Positions 33,822 through 43,171 of a stretch of 51,920 bases of DNA are shown piece by piece (the first letter of the stretch is position 1; each line of letters starts with the position of its first letter). The DNA comes from Lachnospiraceae bacterium UBA3638. Its GTDB lineage: Bacteria; Bacillota; Clostridia; Lachnospirales; Lachnospiraceae. Under the pieces are notes generated by a model. The model worked only from the letters and a program-made list of their open reading frames with translations, made no database searches and had not been told where the DNA came from. Made by a program: the position numbers and the translations under genes. Location of the stretch: the NCBI GenBank assembly GCA_002373595.1, contig DFKT01000100.1:1-51920 (forward strand). The letters run 5' to 3'.

Positions 33822-34883
33822 CTAACCTCCATAAGCTTCAAGGAGCCCTTGTATGCGCCCGACCTCTTCAGGGATATTCAGATGCTCCGGGCAGTCCTTC
33901 ATACATATTCTGTCCGTACAATGTCTGCAGTGCATATATGTCTTTTCCAGATCCATTTTCAACTTACCTATGGCCCAATATTCCTTGCCCAGATGAAAAT
34001 AGTTATACTGTCTGAAGCTTGTATGGATCTCGTGTCCATGAGGACATATACATCTCTCACATCTGTTACAGCATATGGGATCAAATCCGTCACTCAGTCT
34101 GTCACATACTTCCTTAAAAGAAAAGTGAACCTGAGGATATTCAACCGCAAATGCGTCCTTCTCCTGCTCAAATGTTCCGATGCCAAGGAGTGCACACGAG
34201 AAGGGATACTCAAGTATGCCTCCTATCAATTCCGGTATCGTAAAGGGACCTATCAGCAGTCCTGCTGCATATACCTTATTAAGTATAAACCCTTTTTCCC
34301 TAAATGCTTCTTCTTTTTTTATCCGATCCAGCATACCTCTCTCGAGGATATTGCCGCTGCCCTGCAGTATATCGACTCTCGGGTCCCTGGCTGCACGGTA
34401 GAGTACGCTGTAATAGTGCGATGCAATGCCCGTGAAACCTATCTTTCCCTCTCTTTTGAGGTCATAGAGTGCTTCGAGGGCACCTCCCTTACCGAATACT
34501 TCATCGGCATTATCATCATCAACCTGATGAACAAAATATATATCCGGTTTCGTACCGAGATGCTCAGTCGATCTGAGTACTTCGCGATATATACTTCCTC
34601 CTCCGTAGAATCTTGCCTTGTCCGAGATGATGATCTTACTTCTGTCTATGGTCTTGGCGAATTCACCCAGTTTGATCTCAGCATCTCCATATTCTTCGAG
34701 GATGGCAGTGTCAAAGAAATTGCATCCATGATCATATGCCTTCTTCATGATCGCTACGGCAGTGTCCGTATCCGGGCTGTAGAATTTCGGCAGAACCGGA
34801 ACATGCCCGCTGAGGATCGGGATCGTTCCGAATCCCAGTTCAGATACCTTTAGTCCTGTTTTACCTAGCCCGCGGTATCTCAT
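33822..34883 (-). CDS. Aldo/keto reductase with C-terminal iron-sulfur cysteine motifs
   Basis: A 353-residue NAD(P)H oxidoreductase. The N-terminal AKR barrel shows the catalytic tetrad Asp58, Tyr65, Lys89 and His119 (FFDTAILEEYG, IIISDKARF, IYFVHQVDD) and the SxxxG cofactor region. After about 255 it changes to a Cys-rich tail. One cluster is CCNRCERCICPHG and another is HCRHCTDRICMKDCP. These are typical of AKR proteins with bound [4Fe-4S] centres, so electrons may pass to or from ferredoxin-type partners. Substrate unknown. ATGA overlaps the end of the leucine-rich repeat gene. Confidence 0.9.
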   Translation of the reverse strand: MRYRGLGKTGLKVSELGFGTIPILSGHVPVLPKFYSPDTDTAVAIMKKAYDHGCNFFDTAILEEYGDAEIKLGEFAKTIDRSKIIISDKARFYGGGSIYREVLRSTEHLGTKPDIYFVHQVDDDNADEVFGKGGALEALYDLKREGKIGFTGIASHYYSVLYRAARDPRVDILQGSGNILERGMLDRIKKEEAFREKGFILNKVYAAGLLIGPFTIPELIGGILEYPFSCALLGIGTFEQEKDAFAVEYPQVHFSFKEVCDRLSDGFDPICCNRCERCICPHGHEIHTSFRQYNYFHLGKEYWAIGKLKMDLEKTYMHCRHCTDRICMKDCPEHLNIPEEVGRIQGLLEAYGG

Positions 34884-37800
34884 TCGGGCCTTACCTTATC
34901 GTCTTTATTGTAGCGATGTATCTGCAGATGATCACAGTAAGCAAACGCTTTGTCTGAAATGATCGTATCCTCAGGGATATAAGCATCCGTCAGCGAGTCG
35001 CAAAACGCAAAGCTTTCCGTCTCTATCTCCTTAACAGACATCGGAATATAAATCGTCTTTAAAGACTTACAGCGAAAGAATGCTCTCTCAGGAATTCTCT
35101 CGATTGCTCCGGACAGATTGATATCCTGGAGACTTACGCAGTGCTCAAAGCATCTGCTCCCTATCTCACATAAGCTCTCCGACAGATCGATCGATTCCAG
35201 AGACTGACATCCGGAAAAGGCGAGGGCACCTATCGATCTAACCGCATAGGCTTTGGTTACCGCTCTTAACCACTTACTGTTCTCAAAAGCTGACTTACCG
35301 ATACTCTCCGTACATTCCGAAAGAGAGATTTCTTCCAGCAGATGACAGTCCTTATATACTCCTTCTCCTACGGACTTTATACCTTCGGGGAATGTAAGCC
35401 TCGTGATATTTCCTGTGCTTTCGATCAGATTGTTTTCTTCATCAAGTTTAAAGCAGTTGATGCATTCCGAGAATATCTTCTTTATCTGCTCCGGATAATC
35501 TGCATTTATGAGATCGGCAACGCTCACCAACTCATAAGTTTTTCCGGTATGGTCGGTTATCTTTTTGAGATTAATGCAATTCCTGAATGCAAGTGATTCT
35601 ATTGCAATCCTGTCTGATGGGATCGTAATAGATGTGATATCAATATTTCCGCCAAAGCTCCAGCTGGCTATCCTTTTAACTCCGGCCGGAATCTCCACAT
35701 CCCCTTTACAATACGAACCGTCCAGCAGGATTCCGTTTATGATTACCGTTTCCTCCTTGTCTCTCAGTTCAGAGATCCATGCTGTCTGGGCAAATGCGCG
35801 ACTTCCGAATACCCGCACGGATTCATGGATATCGATCTGCATCAGTCTTAAATGATCCTTGAAGACTTCCTGCCCTATCTCCTCTATATCTCCGGGTATG
35901 GTGATACCTGATGCATCCTGCAGATATGCTGTCAGCTTTTTGCGATCAATTATCTCAAAACATGTATATACGGAAGATATCAGTTCTCTCACAGGACCGG
36001 GATAAGGATTACCCACACGGTTTAAGCTGTCCGAGAATCTTCCGAACTCATACACTTTGCCGTCATACGTAACTGTGTGCATACGAGTGCATCCCGTAAA
36101 TGCTCCGCTCTTAAGGACCGTATCATCAGAGAATGAGACATGCTCCAGAGATGAGCAATCGGCAAATGCATGATATCCGACTTGTATATTGCCAAGCGAG
36201 ATACTCTTTAATGAATCACACCTTTCGAAAGCTCTCTCGCTTATACTCTTTACACCGCTTAGATCAAATGATTCGAGACCTGTGCATTCGTCAAAACATC
36301 TTGATCCTATTTCTTCAAGGCCTTCGGTCACGAATTTCTTTAGCCGGTAGCATCCGGCGAATGCTTCAGCGGACAGATGCTTTACACCTGTGATCTTTAC
36401 TTCCTCCAGATTTCTGCAATATGAAAATGCACCCTCTCCGATCTCACAGACATTTAGATTAATCCTCTTAAGATTCGGACAGTTGGAATATGCTCCTTTC
36501 TCTATCACACACTCGGGAGAGTCGATAGTAACTTCCTCAATATCCGTACGTCCGGCATTTGCATATTTCGCTATTCTCTCCTCTCCCGGATTCACAGAGA
36601 CGGCAGTGTCGCTCTTCCTCCTCTGCGGCTTAACATCAGCCTGAGAGAAATGCTCCGATTTATAGAAAGCATATGGATGTATATCCGCATGCGTCGGCCA
36701 CGGATCAAATGACGGAAGCGTAAAGCATCTCCTGAAAGCATACTCTCCGATGAATTCCAGTGAGTCCGGGATATTGCATTTTAACAGTTTCTTGCACTCA
36801 GCAAATGCTTCTCTCTCTATCCTCTTTAATCCGTCAGGTAAAATGATCGTCTGCAGGGTAAGACAGCCCTCAAACGCTTCCTCTCTTATTTCGCGCAGAT
36901 TCTTCGAACAGATGACGGTTTTTAATCTCTCATTTCCGAAAAAACACCTCTCTCCGATGATCTCGACTTCATCAGGGATCTGTATCTGCTCTTCATTTCC
37001 CATATATCTGACAAGTGTCCGGCCACTGATATAAAAATCTCCAAGTACCTGATCCCTTATGGCATTCACGGTATCATTCTCAGAGAATTCATCAAGGTTA
37101 TATTCCCTTCCGGACAGATTTATCCTTTTCAGATTACAGCATCCTCGAAACGCTTTCGGATCCAGAGAGAAGTCTTCATTCTGAATGATCACTTCTTCGA
37201 GACTGATACAGTTCAGGAATGCGTTTGCTCTTATTTCCCTGAGTGTCTCAGGAAGCGAGATGCTTATGATTCCCTTTTTATCATAGAAACAACTTTTCCC
37301 GATCACGGTTATCCCTTCGGGAACTGTAAATTTTTTAAGATTGATATTAAATGAAGTAAGCTCTCCATCCTCTATTTGCAGAGAATGATATACGCTCCTT
37401 GCAATAGACTTAATGACATCCGGATGTGCTGCGTGCGAATCCATTGCCTCGATCAGATTATCGATCTCAAATACTTCACCTGAAAGCACGATCTTCTTAA
37501 GATGGATGCAACCCTCAAATACCTCATCTGAGAAATTGGAATCGTCGATATTCTTGTTTAAAGAGATCTCTCTGAGAGAAAGATTATGTGAAAAGACTGC
37601 TCTTCCGATCTTTTCGGGGCCTTCGAGGACTACTTTCTTAACACCGTCACAATACAGGAATGCATAACTGTCCACCTTGGTCAGCGACTTAGGAAAGATC
37701 ATCTCCTCAATACCGTGACATCTGTGAAAAGCATATTCTCCTATCTCGGTGAGTCCATCGGGGAAATTGATCTCCCTTAACTGCCTGCAACCCTTGAATG

Positions 37801-37972
37801 CATGCGCACCGATCCCCCTTACTGTCGAAGGGATCTCCACTCTTGTGAGCCAGGACATTCCTTTAAAGACTCCTTCTCCGATGGCATATATCCCTTCGGG
37901 GATAACGACCTCAGGTCCGGACCCGTTATATGCTTTCAGTATTCCGTTTTCTGTCTCAAACAAGTCCGGCAT
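34880..37972 (-). CDS. BspA-type leucine-rich repeat protein built from repeated modules
   Basis: A 1030-residue protein made almost wholly of about 23-residue LRR_5 repeats (for example LREINFPDGLTEIGEYAFHRC). No signal peptide, membrane segment or wall anchor is visible, so it appears to be cytoplasmic, although BspA relatives are often surface proteins. A higher-order pattern is visible: blocks of repeats end in a similar non-LRR linker of about 45 residues. The linker has a Gly-x-x-Tyr-x-Leu/Phe strand, a Pro-containing helix and a Cys/Tyr-Phe-x-Ile strand. Copies are near residues 165, 298, 650 and 815. Start: the longest reading begins with GTG at 37981, but the ATG at 37972 has GGGAG eight bases before it. 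It overlaps dus by 17 bases. Likely a binding scaffold; the ligand is unknown. Confidence 0.88.
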   Translation of the reverse strand: MPDLFETENGILKAYNGSGPEVVIPEGIYAIGEGVFKGMSWLTRVEIPSTVRGIGAHAFKGCRQLREINFPDGLTEIGEYAFHRCHGIEEMIFPKSLTKVDSYAFLYCDGVKKVVLEGPEKIGRAVFSHNLSLREISLNKNIDDSNFSDEVFEGCIHLKKIVLSGEVFEIDNLIEAMDSHAAHPDVIKSIARSVYHSLQIEDGELTSFNINLKKFTVPEGITVIGKSCFYDKKGIISISLPETLREIRANAFLNCISLEEVIIQNEDFSLDPKAFRGCCNLKRINLSGREYNLDEFSENDTVNAIRDQVLGDFYISGRTLVRYMGNEEQIQIPDEVEIIGERCFFGNERLKTVICSKNLREIREEAFEGCLTLQTIILPDGLKRIEREAFAECKKLLKCNIPDSLEFIGEYAFRRCFTLPSFDPWPTHADIHPYAFYKSEHFSQADVKPQRRKSDTAVSVNPGEERIAKYANAGRTDIEEVTIDSPECVIEKGAYSNCPNLKRINLNVCEIGEGAFSYCRNLEEVKITGVKHLSAEAFAGCYRLKKFVTEGLEEIGSRCFDECTGLESFDLSGVKSISERAFERCDSLKSISLGNIQVGYHAFADCSSLEHVSFSDDTVLKSGAFTGCTRMHTVTYDGKVYEFGRFSDSLNRVGNPYPGPVRELISSVYTCFEIIDRKKLTAYLQDASGITIPGDIEEIGQEVFKDHLRLMQIDIHESVRVFGSRAFAQTAWISELRDKEETVIINGILLDGSYCKGDVEIPAGVKRIASWSFGGNIDITSITIPSDRIAIESLAFRNCINLKKITDHTGKTYELVSVADLINADYPEQIKKIFSECINCFKLDEENNLIESTGNITRLTFPEGIKSVGEGVYKDCHLLEEISLSECTESIGKSAFENSKWLRAVTKAYAVRSIGALAFSGCQSLESIDLSESLCEIGSRCFEHCVSLQDINLSGAIERIPERAFFRCKSLKTIYIPMSVKEIETESFAFCDSLTDAYIPEDTIISDKAFAYCDHLQIHRYNKDDKVRPE

Positions 37973-38954
37973 TATCATCACTCCCGAATATCGCAGTGCA
38001 CAGTTCTCTTAATTCGGAAACCTTTCCGCATTTATACAGATCCAATTTATACCTCTTGGTTCCGGGCTGCTTTTTCATGAAATATGAAGCAAGCTTTTTG
38101 ATATATGTGAGAACATAGAGCTCATCGAAAAGCTCCTCTGCGATATCTATCTGTTCCAGTATAAGACTGAGTTTAGTGTCATTTATCTCTCTTCCGGTCA
38201 GAAGCGAAAAAGCAAGCGGATTCTCGAATCCGTATCTCGCAAGCATCACTCCGTCGGCTCCTGTCTTTTCCATCATCTCTTCGGCTTTTTCTTTTGAGTC
38301 TATTCCGCCGTTAGCAAAGACAGGTATACTGACTGATCTTTTGGCCAGTGCGATGTATTCGTAGAGAGGTTCACCGTCATACATCATATTTCTGGTCCTT
38401 CCGTGTACCGTGATCATATCCGCTCCGGAGCTCTCGCACATCCTTGCGAACTCTTCTATCACTATCCTCTGCGGATTCATGCCTATACGGCATTTCACGG
38501 ATACTACCTTTCCGCTTCTCTTACAGCTCTCTATGATCTTGGATGCGCGCGGAATGTCATCCATCAGAGAACATCCTTCTCCGGATTTTATCACGTTCGG
38601 AACCGGACATCCCATATTGATATCGATCACATCAAACTTCTGTATGAGATCGCTCTTGACAGCTCGCTCAAAAACTGTCGGAACAGCTCCAAGGAGCTGA
38701 ACGCATTTGAGCTTCTCCCGGGCGTCAGTGTAGAGAAGCTTCGTTGTCGCTTTGTCGTTGTACTTTAATGCATCCGCACTGACCATCTCGGTATATGCGC
38801 TTCCCGCTCCAAGCCTCTCGGCCATCAGTCTGAAAGGAAAGCACGTATATCCCGCAAGCGGAGCCATCAGAACATTTGACTTAAAGCGTACTCCGCCGAT
38901 CATGATCTCTTCGCCAAGCTTCTTTATTTCTTTTATGTTTTCTGAATCTGTCAT
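37956..38954 (-). CDS. dus: tRNA-dihydrouridine synthase
   Basis: A 332-residue flavoenzyme reducing uridine to dihydrouridine in tRNA. It has the FMN barrel signatures VLMAPLAGYTCFPFR, the catalytic Cys116 in IDINMGCPVPNV, VKCRIG, ITVHGRTRNMMY, VFANGGID and GVMLARYGFENP, followed by the C-terminal helical tRNA-binding domain (about 255-325). It is closest in style to the DusB group of Firmicutes. The ATG at 38954 has only a weak RBS. The internal ATG at 38903 starts just before the conserved core, so the first 17 residues are uncertain. It sits 14 bases after the GH67 gene, an unusual place for a tRNA-modifying enzyme. Confidence 0.94.
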   Translation of the reverse strand: MTDSENIKEIKKLGEEIMIGGVRFKSNVLMAPLAGYTCFPFRLMAERLGAGSAYTEMVSADALKYNDKATTKLLYTDAREKLKCVQLLGAVPTVFERAVKSDLIQKFDVIDINMGCPVPNVIKSGEGCSLMDDIPRASKIIESCKRSGKVVSVKCRIGMNPQRIVIEEFARMCESSGADMITVHGRTRNMMYDGEPLYEYIALAKRSVSIPVFANGGIDSKEKAEEMMEKTGADGVMLARYGFENPLAFSLLTGREINDTKLSLILEQIDIAEELFDELYVLTYIKKLASYFMKKQPGTKRYKLDLYKCGKVSELRELCTAIFGSDDNAGLV

Positions 38955-38968
38955 TCGGTAATCGATAC

Positions 38969-40969
38969 CTAGTAGATCTCTCTTCCCTTTTCGTCAGGTA
39001 TTCCGCTCTTTCTGAAGAAATAGGAATTAACCTGGTCACACCACTCACGGGCATTTACCAGCTGACGATCAAATCTTTCGCGGACATTTTCAAAGATCTC
39101 ATCGTCAACTTTTCCTTTTAATGTATCCCACTTTGCAGCCAGTCCCTTTGCTTCTTCGTATCCCTCAAAATGAGTGTCGTAAATATGCTGGATCACTGTC
39201 TTGCCACTGTGGAGCTTATGGGTATAAGGCAGGTGGTGGAAAAAGAGAACCAGCTCGTCGGGACACTTCTCGGGAGAATTATATATTGAGGCATTGGGCT
39301 CGTTGTAAAGCAGCGCATATCCTGTTCCCTTATCGGTCCTGTCCACACCGATGCCGAGGTGATCCGCTCTGTGATAGGTTCCCCATCTGTCATACTCATA
39401 TCCATCCACGCTGCATCCGTAGTGAGTAGCAGGCTGAACCATCCAACCGATACCGAGAGGACTGGTATATCTCTCATATATCTCACGTGAAGGAAGCAGA
39501 ATACCTACTATTGTCTTTACTACATCTATATCCTGTGAGATCGTCATACGTACAAATTCTTCTGCGATCTGCTCGGATGAAAGCTCCGTATCAAAACTGA
39601 GTCTGCCGAATCCAAAAAGATTTGCTCCTGCAAGATAGTTGCCTGTCCAGTTGAAATCGTTCCCGGTATTGGTCACAGCTGCTATACCTGAGTATCTGCT
39701 GCCGAGAGTCTTTCCGTTTATGATATCTCCTACGGTGTCATCCTTCTCGCTGCAATAGGTCTTAAATCCAAGTATCTCCTTGAACTCAGGTATCAGGAAA
39801 CAAACATCTATCTGATGTCCTGTATACTCCTGTGCGATCTGTACTTCCAGCATCTGATTGGTCTTCTTCAGACCTCCGAGCAGAGGAGAGACAGGCTCTC
39901 TTATCTGGAAATCCATGGGACCGTTCTTGATCTGGAGTATGACATTATCATGATAGTCTCCGTCCATTGGCATGAAGTTGTCATATCCTGCTCTTGCACG
40001 ATCTGTCTTTCTGTCTCGCCAGTCCTGCTTACAGTTATATACAAAACATCTCCATATGATGATCCCGCCATAGTCCTTTACGATATCTGCGAGCATGTTC
40101 GCTCCGTCTGCCTGAGTTCTGCCATAGGTGAAAGGTCCGGGACGTCCCTCGGAATCAGCCTTTACCAAGAACCCTCCGAGAGTGGGTATCTTCTTAAAAA
40201 CTTCAGCCATCTTGTCTTTCCACCATGCGATGACTTTCTCATCGAGAGGATCGGCACTGTCCAGTCCTCCTATCTCTATTGTTGAAGCGTAATTCAGGCT
40301 TAGGAAAAGCTTGATACCATATCCCGCAAATATCTCTCCAAGCTCAGCAAGCTTGTCAAAATACCTGTCGGTTATCATATAGGATGCTGCCTGCTTAACA
40401 TTTACATTATTGATGACAACAGCATTGATGCCGATGGATGCGATCAGCCTCGCATAGTCCTTTGTTCTGTCATCTATAACTATCTCATTATCAATATAGA
40501 AGAAAGACTCTCCTGAATATCCTCTCTCTATGCTTCCGTCCATATTGTCCCAGTGATTTAGCATTCTAAGGGGATTGGACGGACGTACTGTTTTACCTGA
40601 TGCATAAACTTCATTAATATCCCGCTCACAGGACACATTCCTCAGGATATCAAAAACAGCATACAATACACCGGATCCGCTCTTGGCATCTATGGATACT
40701 CCGTCATCGAGTAAAGAAATGCAATACTCCTCACTGTCCAGGATCTCTTTTCCGCAAGTTGCAGCAATAGGAGCACCGATCTGTCCGTATACCATCTCCG
40801 GATCGATATCCAGCATAGACTTCAATCCGTTCTTTAATTCATGAACGGCATTTTCTGTTATCCTGTCTGATCCGGATGAACCGTTTATATAGATCTTCTT
40901 TAATCTATTGCAGTCACCGCCCTGCTGTCTTTTATTGTACCCGATCCATAAATCTGCATAGTTCTTCAT
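38969..40969 (-). CDS. aguA: GH67 alpha-glucuronidase
   Basis: A 666-residue cytoplasmic enzyme that removes (4-O-methyl)glucuronic acid from the non-reducing end of glucuronoxylo-oligosaccharides. The GH67 signature LNHWDNMDGSIERGYSGES is present (about 138-156). By spacing against characterised relatives, the acid is Glu274 (KADSEGRPGPF) and the bases are Asp353 (IKNGPMDFQIREP) and Glu381 (IAQEYTGHQ). No signal peptide, as usual for this family. Of two adjacent ATGs, 40969 is chosen because AGGAGG lies six bases before it; the ATG at 40972 is only three away. It follows the esterase lipoprotein gene by 46 bases and precedes dus. Confidence 0.96.
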   Translation of the reverse strand: MKNYADLWIGYNKRQQGGDCNRLKKIYINGSSGSDRITENAVHELKNGLKSMLDIDPEMVYGQIGAPIAATCGKEILDSEEYCISLLDDGVSIDAKSGSGVLYAVFDILRNVSCERDINEVYASGKTVRPSNPLRMLNHWDNMDGSIERGYSGESFFYIDNEIVIDDRTKDYARLIASIGINAVVINNVNVKQAASYMITDRYFDKLAELGEIFAGYGIKLFLSLNYASTIEIGGLDSADPLDEKVIAWWKDKMAEVFKKIPTLGGFLVKADSEGRPGPFTYGRTQADGANMLADIVKDYGGIIIWRCFVYNCKQDWRDRKTDRARAGYDNFMPMDGDYHDNVILQIKNGPMDFQIREPVSPLLGGLKKTNQMLEVQIAQEYTGHQIDVCFLIPEFKEILGFKTYCSEKDDTVGDIINGKTLGSRYSGIAAVTNTGNDFNWTGNYLAGANLFGFGRLSFDTELSSEQIAEEFVRMTISQDIDVVKTIVGILLPSREIYERYTSPLGIGWMVQPATHYGCSVDGYEYDRWGTYHRADHLGIGVDRTDKGTGYALLYNEPNASIYNSPEKCPDELVLFFHHLPYTHKLHSGKTVIQHIYDTHFEGYEEAKGLAAKWDTLKGKVDDEIFENVRERFDRQLVNAREWCDQVNSYFFRKSGIPDEKGREIY

Positions 40970-41015
40970 CATATACCTCCTGACGGATTTTCCAGTATTC
41001 AAAATAGTAAACTAT

Positions 41016-42050
41016 CTATGCTCGGGATTTATCAAATGCTATCTGCTTAAAGAGATTATAGAGTCCGCTCTTTATCGCATTATTGTCATGATCGGCTCCC
41101 GTTATCTCATACCAGATATGCTTTGCTCCGTTTGTCTCGAGAAGCTCATGATACTGCTTGGGGAAAGTTCCTACTACGGAATCACTTGTTCCGCAGCAGA
41201 CGATAAATACATTCGGCTCGACTGCGTCATCCGCAAACTTCATCTCACTTTCAGACATCTGTCCCTCGTGAGTCATAAAACTATCCTTTGCAGGCACCAG
41301 ACCCGGTGCGGAGGAGATCGCACAGACATATCCAAAGAGCTCAGGTCTCTGAAGCGTAATGAATATAGTCTCTCTTCCTCCCATTGAGAATCCTGCGAGA
41401 TATGTGTTTTCTCTGCCGGCAAGAACAGAATATGTTTCCTCGATATGAGGCATGAGATCGTTAACAAGATCGTTGATGAAATTGTCATAGGGAAGTACAC
41501 TTTGACTGTCAAAACCCGGTTTCTGATCAGCTTCCCAAGCTGCAAACATATTGGGACAAACAACTATAGTCTCATCAATAATCCCGTCCGCAGCCATATT
41601 ACCTACGATCTCTTTTATCTTATTGCTCCCGTCATTGGAGAATGAATACTCATCACCAAAGATTCCATGAAGAAGGTAAAGAACAGGATATTTCTTATCC
41701 TCGCTATAGTCCGCTGGAAGTAGTATATTGTATCCCCTCTCCATCTGACATGTCTGCGAATAATAGGTTGCATGCTTATATTCTCCGTATGAAACATCAT
41801 TCCTTGCTGCTTCATACTTTGCAGGGCAACGCTCTTCTATCTCTCCGTTATGTACGAATTCTGTATCCGAAATGCTCTCGGTCTCATCAGTCTTGATCCC
41901 TGCAGCAAATGAACTCATATCATCCGCTGTTACATTTACATCTCCATTGCCGCTTACATCCATATTGCTATCCTCTCCGTTTCCCGAACCGCATGCACAA
42001 ACAGCTGCCACAATAAAAGCCGATAAGATGAGAACTCTGATTTTCTTCAT
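41016..42050 (-). CDS. Extracellular esterase lipoprotein (CE1/esterase D-like)
   Basis: A 344-residue lipoprotein. The signal peptide ends in a VCAC lipobox (Cys20), followed by a Gly/Asn/Asp/Ser-rich spacer (about 21-65). The alpha/beta hydrolase domain starts near 85 with the family pattern YNILLPADYSEDKKYPVLYL and LLHGIFGDEYSF. The nucleophile is Ser222 (LAGFSMGGRET), the acid Asp290 (CGTSDSV) and the base His321 (TGADHDNNAI). CE1 members include feruloyl and acetylxylan esterases that clear xylan side groups. The GH67 gene directly downstream favours that role here. AAGAAGG precedes the ATG. Probable first gene of the 12-gene run, anchored on the outer face of the membrane. Confidence 0.92.
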   Translation of the reverse strand: MKKIRVLILSAFIVAAVCACGSGNGEDSNMDVSGNGDVNVTADDMSSFAAGIKTDETESISDTEFVHNGEIEERCPAKYEAARNDVSYGEYKHATYYSQTCQMERGYNILLPADYSEDKKYPVLYLLHGIFGDEYSFSNDGSNKIKEIVGNMAADGIIDETIVVCPNMFAAWEADQKPGFDSQSVLPYDNFINDLVNDLMPHIEETYSVLAGRENTYLAGFSMGGRETIFITLQRPELFGYVCAISSAPGLVPAKDSFMTHEGQMSESEMKFADDAVEPNVFIVCCGTSDSVVGTFPKQYHELLETNGAKHIWYEITGADHDNNAIKSGLYNLFKQIAFDKSRA

Positions 42051-42071
42051 TTGACCTTCTTCCGCTTACAT

Positions 42072-42221
42072 CTACTTTTCTGTAATGAATAATAATCCGA
42101 ATGTACCGGGACCGCAGTTAACCGCAATAACCGGCGATGCCTGATGGAAATAGGTCTTCTCAAAGTTCATCTGTGAAGCGCCCCCCAGTGTAATATGCTT
42201 GAAATACCAATCCACAGTATA
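42072..42221 (-). pseudogene. Remnant of a DegV-family gene (C-terminal end)
   Basis: An open frame of 49 codons on the minus strand, stopped at 42222-42224 and ending with TAG at 42072. Its last 32 residues contain HQASPVIAVNCGPGTFGLLF, which matches the C-terminal strand and loop of DegV fatty-acid-binding proteins (typically SPVIGxHxGPGTxGLxF). Full-length DegV has about 280 residues, and nothing upstream encodes the rest. An ATG at 42170 could still start a 32-residue peptide, with a G-rich stretch (GGGGGGCG) before it, but I treat it as decayed. It lies in the leader between the promoter at 42221 and the esterase gene. Confidence 0.75.
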
Positions 42222-42248
42222 TTATAGATCAAATGAGCCGATCTGTGG
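42212..42248 (-). promoter_or_regulatory. Promoter with flanking inverted repeat upstream of the esterase-GH67 run
   Basis: On the minus strand there is a perfect -10 TATAAT (42226-42221) with no strong -35. The inverted repeat CCACAG (42212-42217 on the + strand) and CTGTGG (42243-42248), 25 bases apart, brackets it. That placement suits an operator for an activator or repressor of the hemicellulose genes. The predicted start near 42214 leaves a leader of about 160 bases that includes the DegV remnant. Confidence 0.5.
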
Positions 42249-42292
42249 AAATATATCCGAAAGTTCCCGCAAATTTCGCCATTTACGCTCTC

Positions 42293-43171
42293 CTATAGAT
42301 TGAACAAACTCATCTGTGAATACTTATCCGGCAGATCCTGCATATACGCAAAGCACTCATTTGGATCCGACATGATTCCGTTATCCTTGCAAATACTTTT
42401 GAAGATCTTCATCAGTTCCTTTGTATTCGGGCTTGCCAGCTCATATGCATTTCCATAGCGTTTAATGTATTTATCTTTCATTCCGGGAAAATGTTTATCC
42501 AGTGCAGCATAATAATATTCCCTGTCTCCCTCACGCAGAGTTAGTCCCATTCCAAAACTAATAATGCCTTTTACTTTTGTCCGAACACACTCATTCAGTA
42601 TCGCAGTGATATTTTCTTCCGTATCATTAATATAAGGAAGAATCGGTGTCATCCATACGACCGTCGGTATGCCCCTTTCCTGCATCTTTTCAAGTACTTC
42701 GATACGGCGCTTTGTATTACACACATTAGGTTCAAGTATCGCACACAGTTCATCATCATAAGTTGTGAGCGTTATCTGGACTACGCATTTCGCTTTTTGG
42801 TTTATCTCGTCCAAAAGGTCAATATCCCGAAGGATACGATCGGATTTGGTCTGTATCGCAAGACCGAACTCGTTGTCCCGGATTATTTCCAGACATTTCC
42901 TCGTGAGCTTCAGCTCTTCTTCGCAGTGCATATATGGATCAGACATAGACCCCGTACCGATCATACACTTTTTTCTTTTTGATCTCAGGGCGCTTTCCAA
43001 AAGCATAGGTGCATTCTGCTTAACTTCTATATCTTCAAAAGGATGCGTAAACTGATAGCATTTACTCCTGCTGTCGCAGTAAACACAGCCGTGAGTACAT
43101 CCGCGATATATATTCATCCCGCAGCGTCCGCCACTTCCGGTCAATATTCCCTTTGCATCAACAAAATGCAT
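42293..43171 (-). CDS. Radical SAM protein, SPL-like family
   Basis: A 292-residue radical SAM enzyme. The cluster motif is CTHGCVYC (Cys25, Cys29, Cys32), a CX3CX2C motif. A GGRCGMNIYRGC lead-in and later IGTGSMSDPYMHCEEELKLT are seen in proteins related to spore photoproduct lyase and to the DNA-repair-photolyase-annotated group. No SPASM or TRAM domain is visible. The C-terminal Cys (CKDN, ECFAYM) residues are not arranged as a second obvious cluster. Start: the longest reading begins with TTG at 43174, but the ATG at 43171 has AAAAAGG eight bases before it. It overlaps the methyltransferase gene by 14 bases. Reaction unknown. Confidence 0.88.
   Translation of the reverse strand: MHFVDAKGILTGSGGRCGMNIYRGCTHGCVYCDSRSKCYQFTHPFEDIEVKQNAPMLLESALRSKRKKCMIGTGSMSDPYMHCEEELKLTRKCLEIIRDNEFGLAIQTKSDRILRDIDLLDEINQKAKCVVQITLTTYDDELCAILEPNVCNTKRRIEVLEKMQERGIPTVVWMTPILPYINDTEENITAILNECVRTKVKGIISFGMGLTLREGDREYYYAALDKHFPGMKDKYIKRYGNAYELASPNTKELMKIFKSICKDNGIMSDPNECFAYMQDLPDKYSQMSLFNL

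Noticed and set aside
33849..34853. Open frame of 334 codons on the + strand opposite the aldo/keto reductase
   Set aside because: Antisense to a gene with complete catalytic residues; the translation has no recognisable fold pattern.
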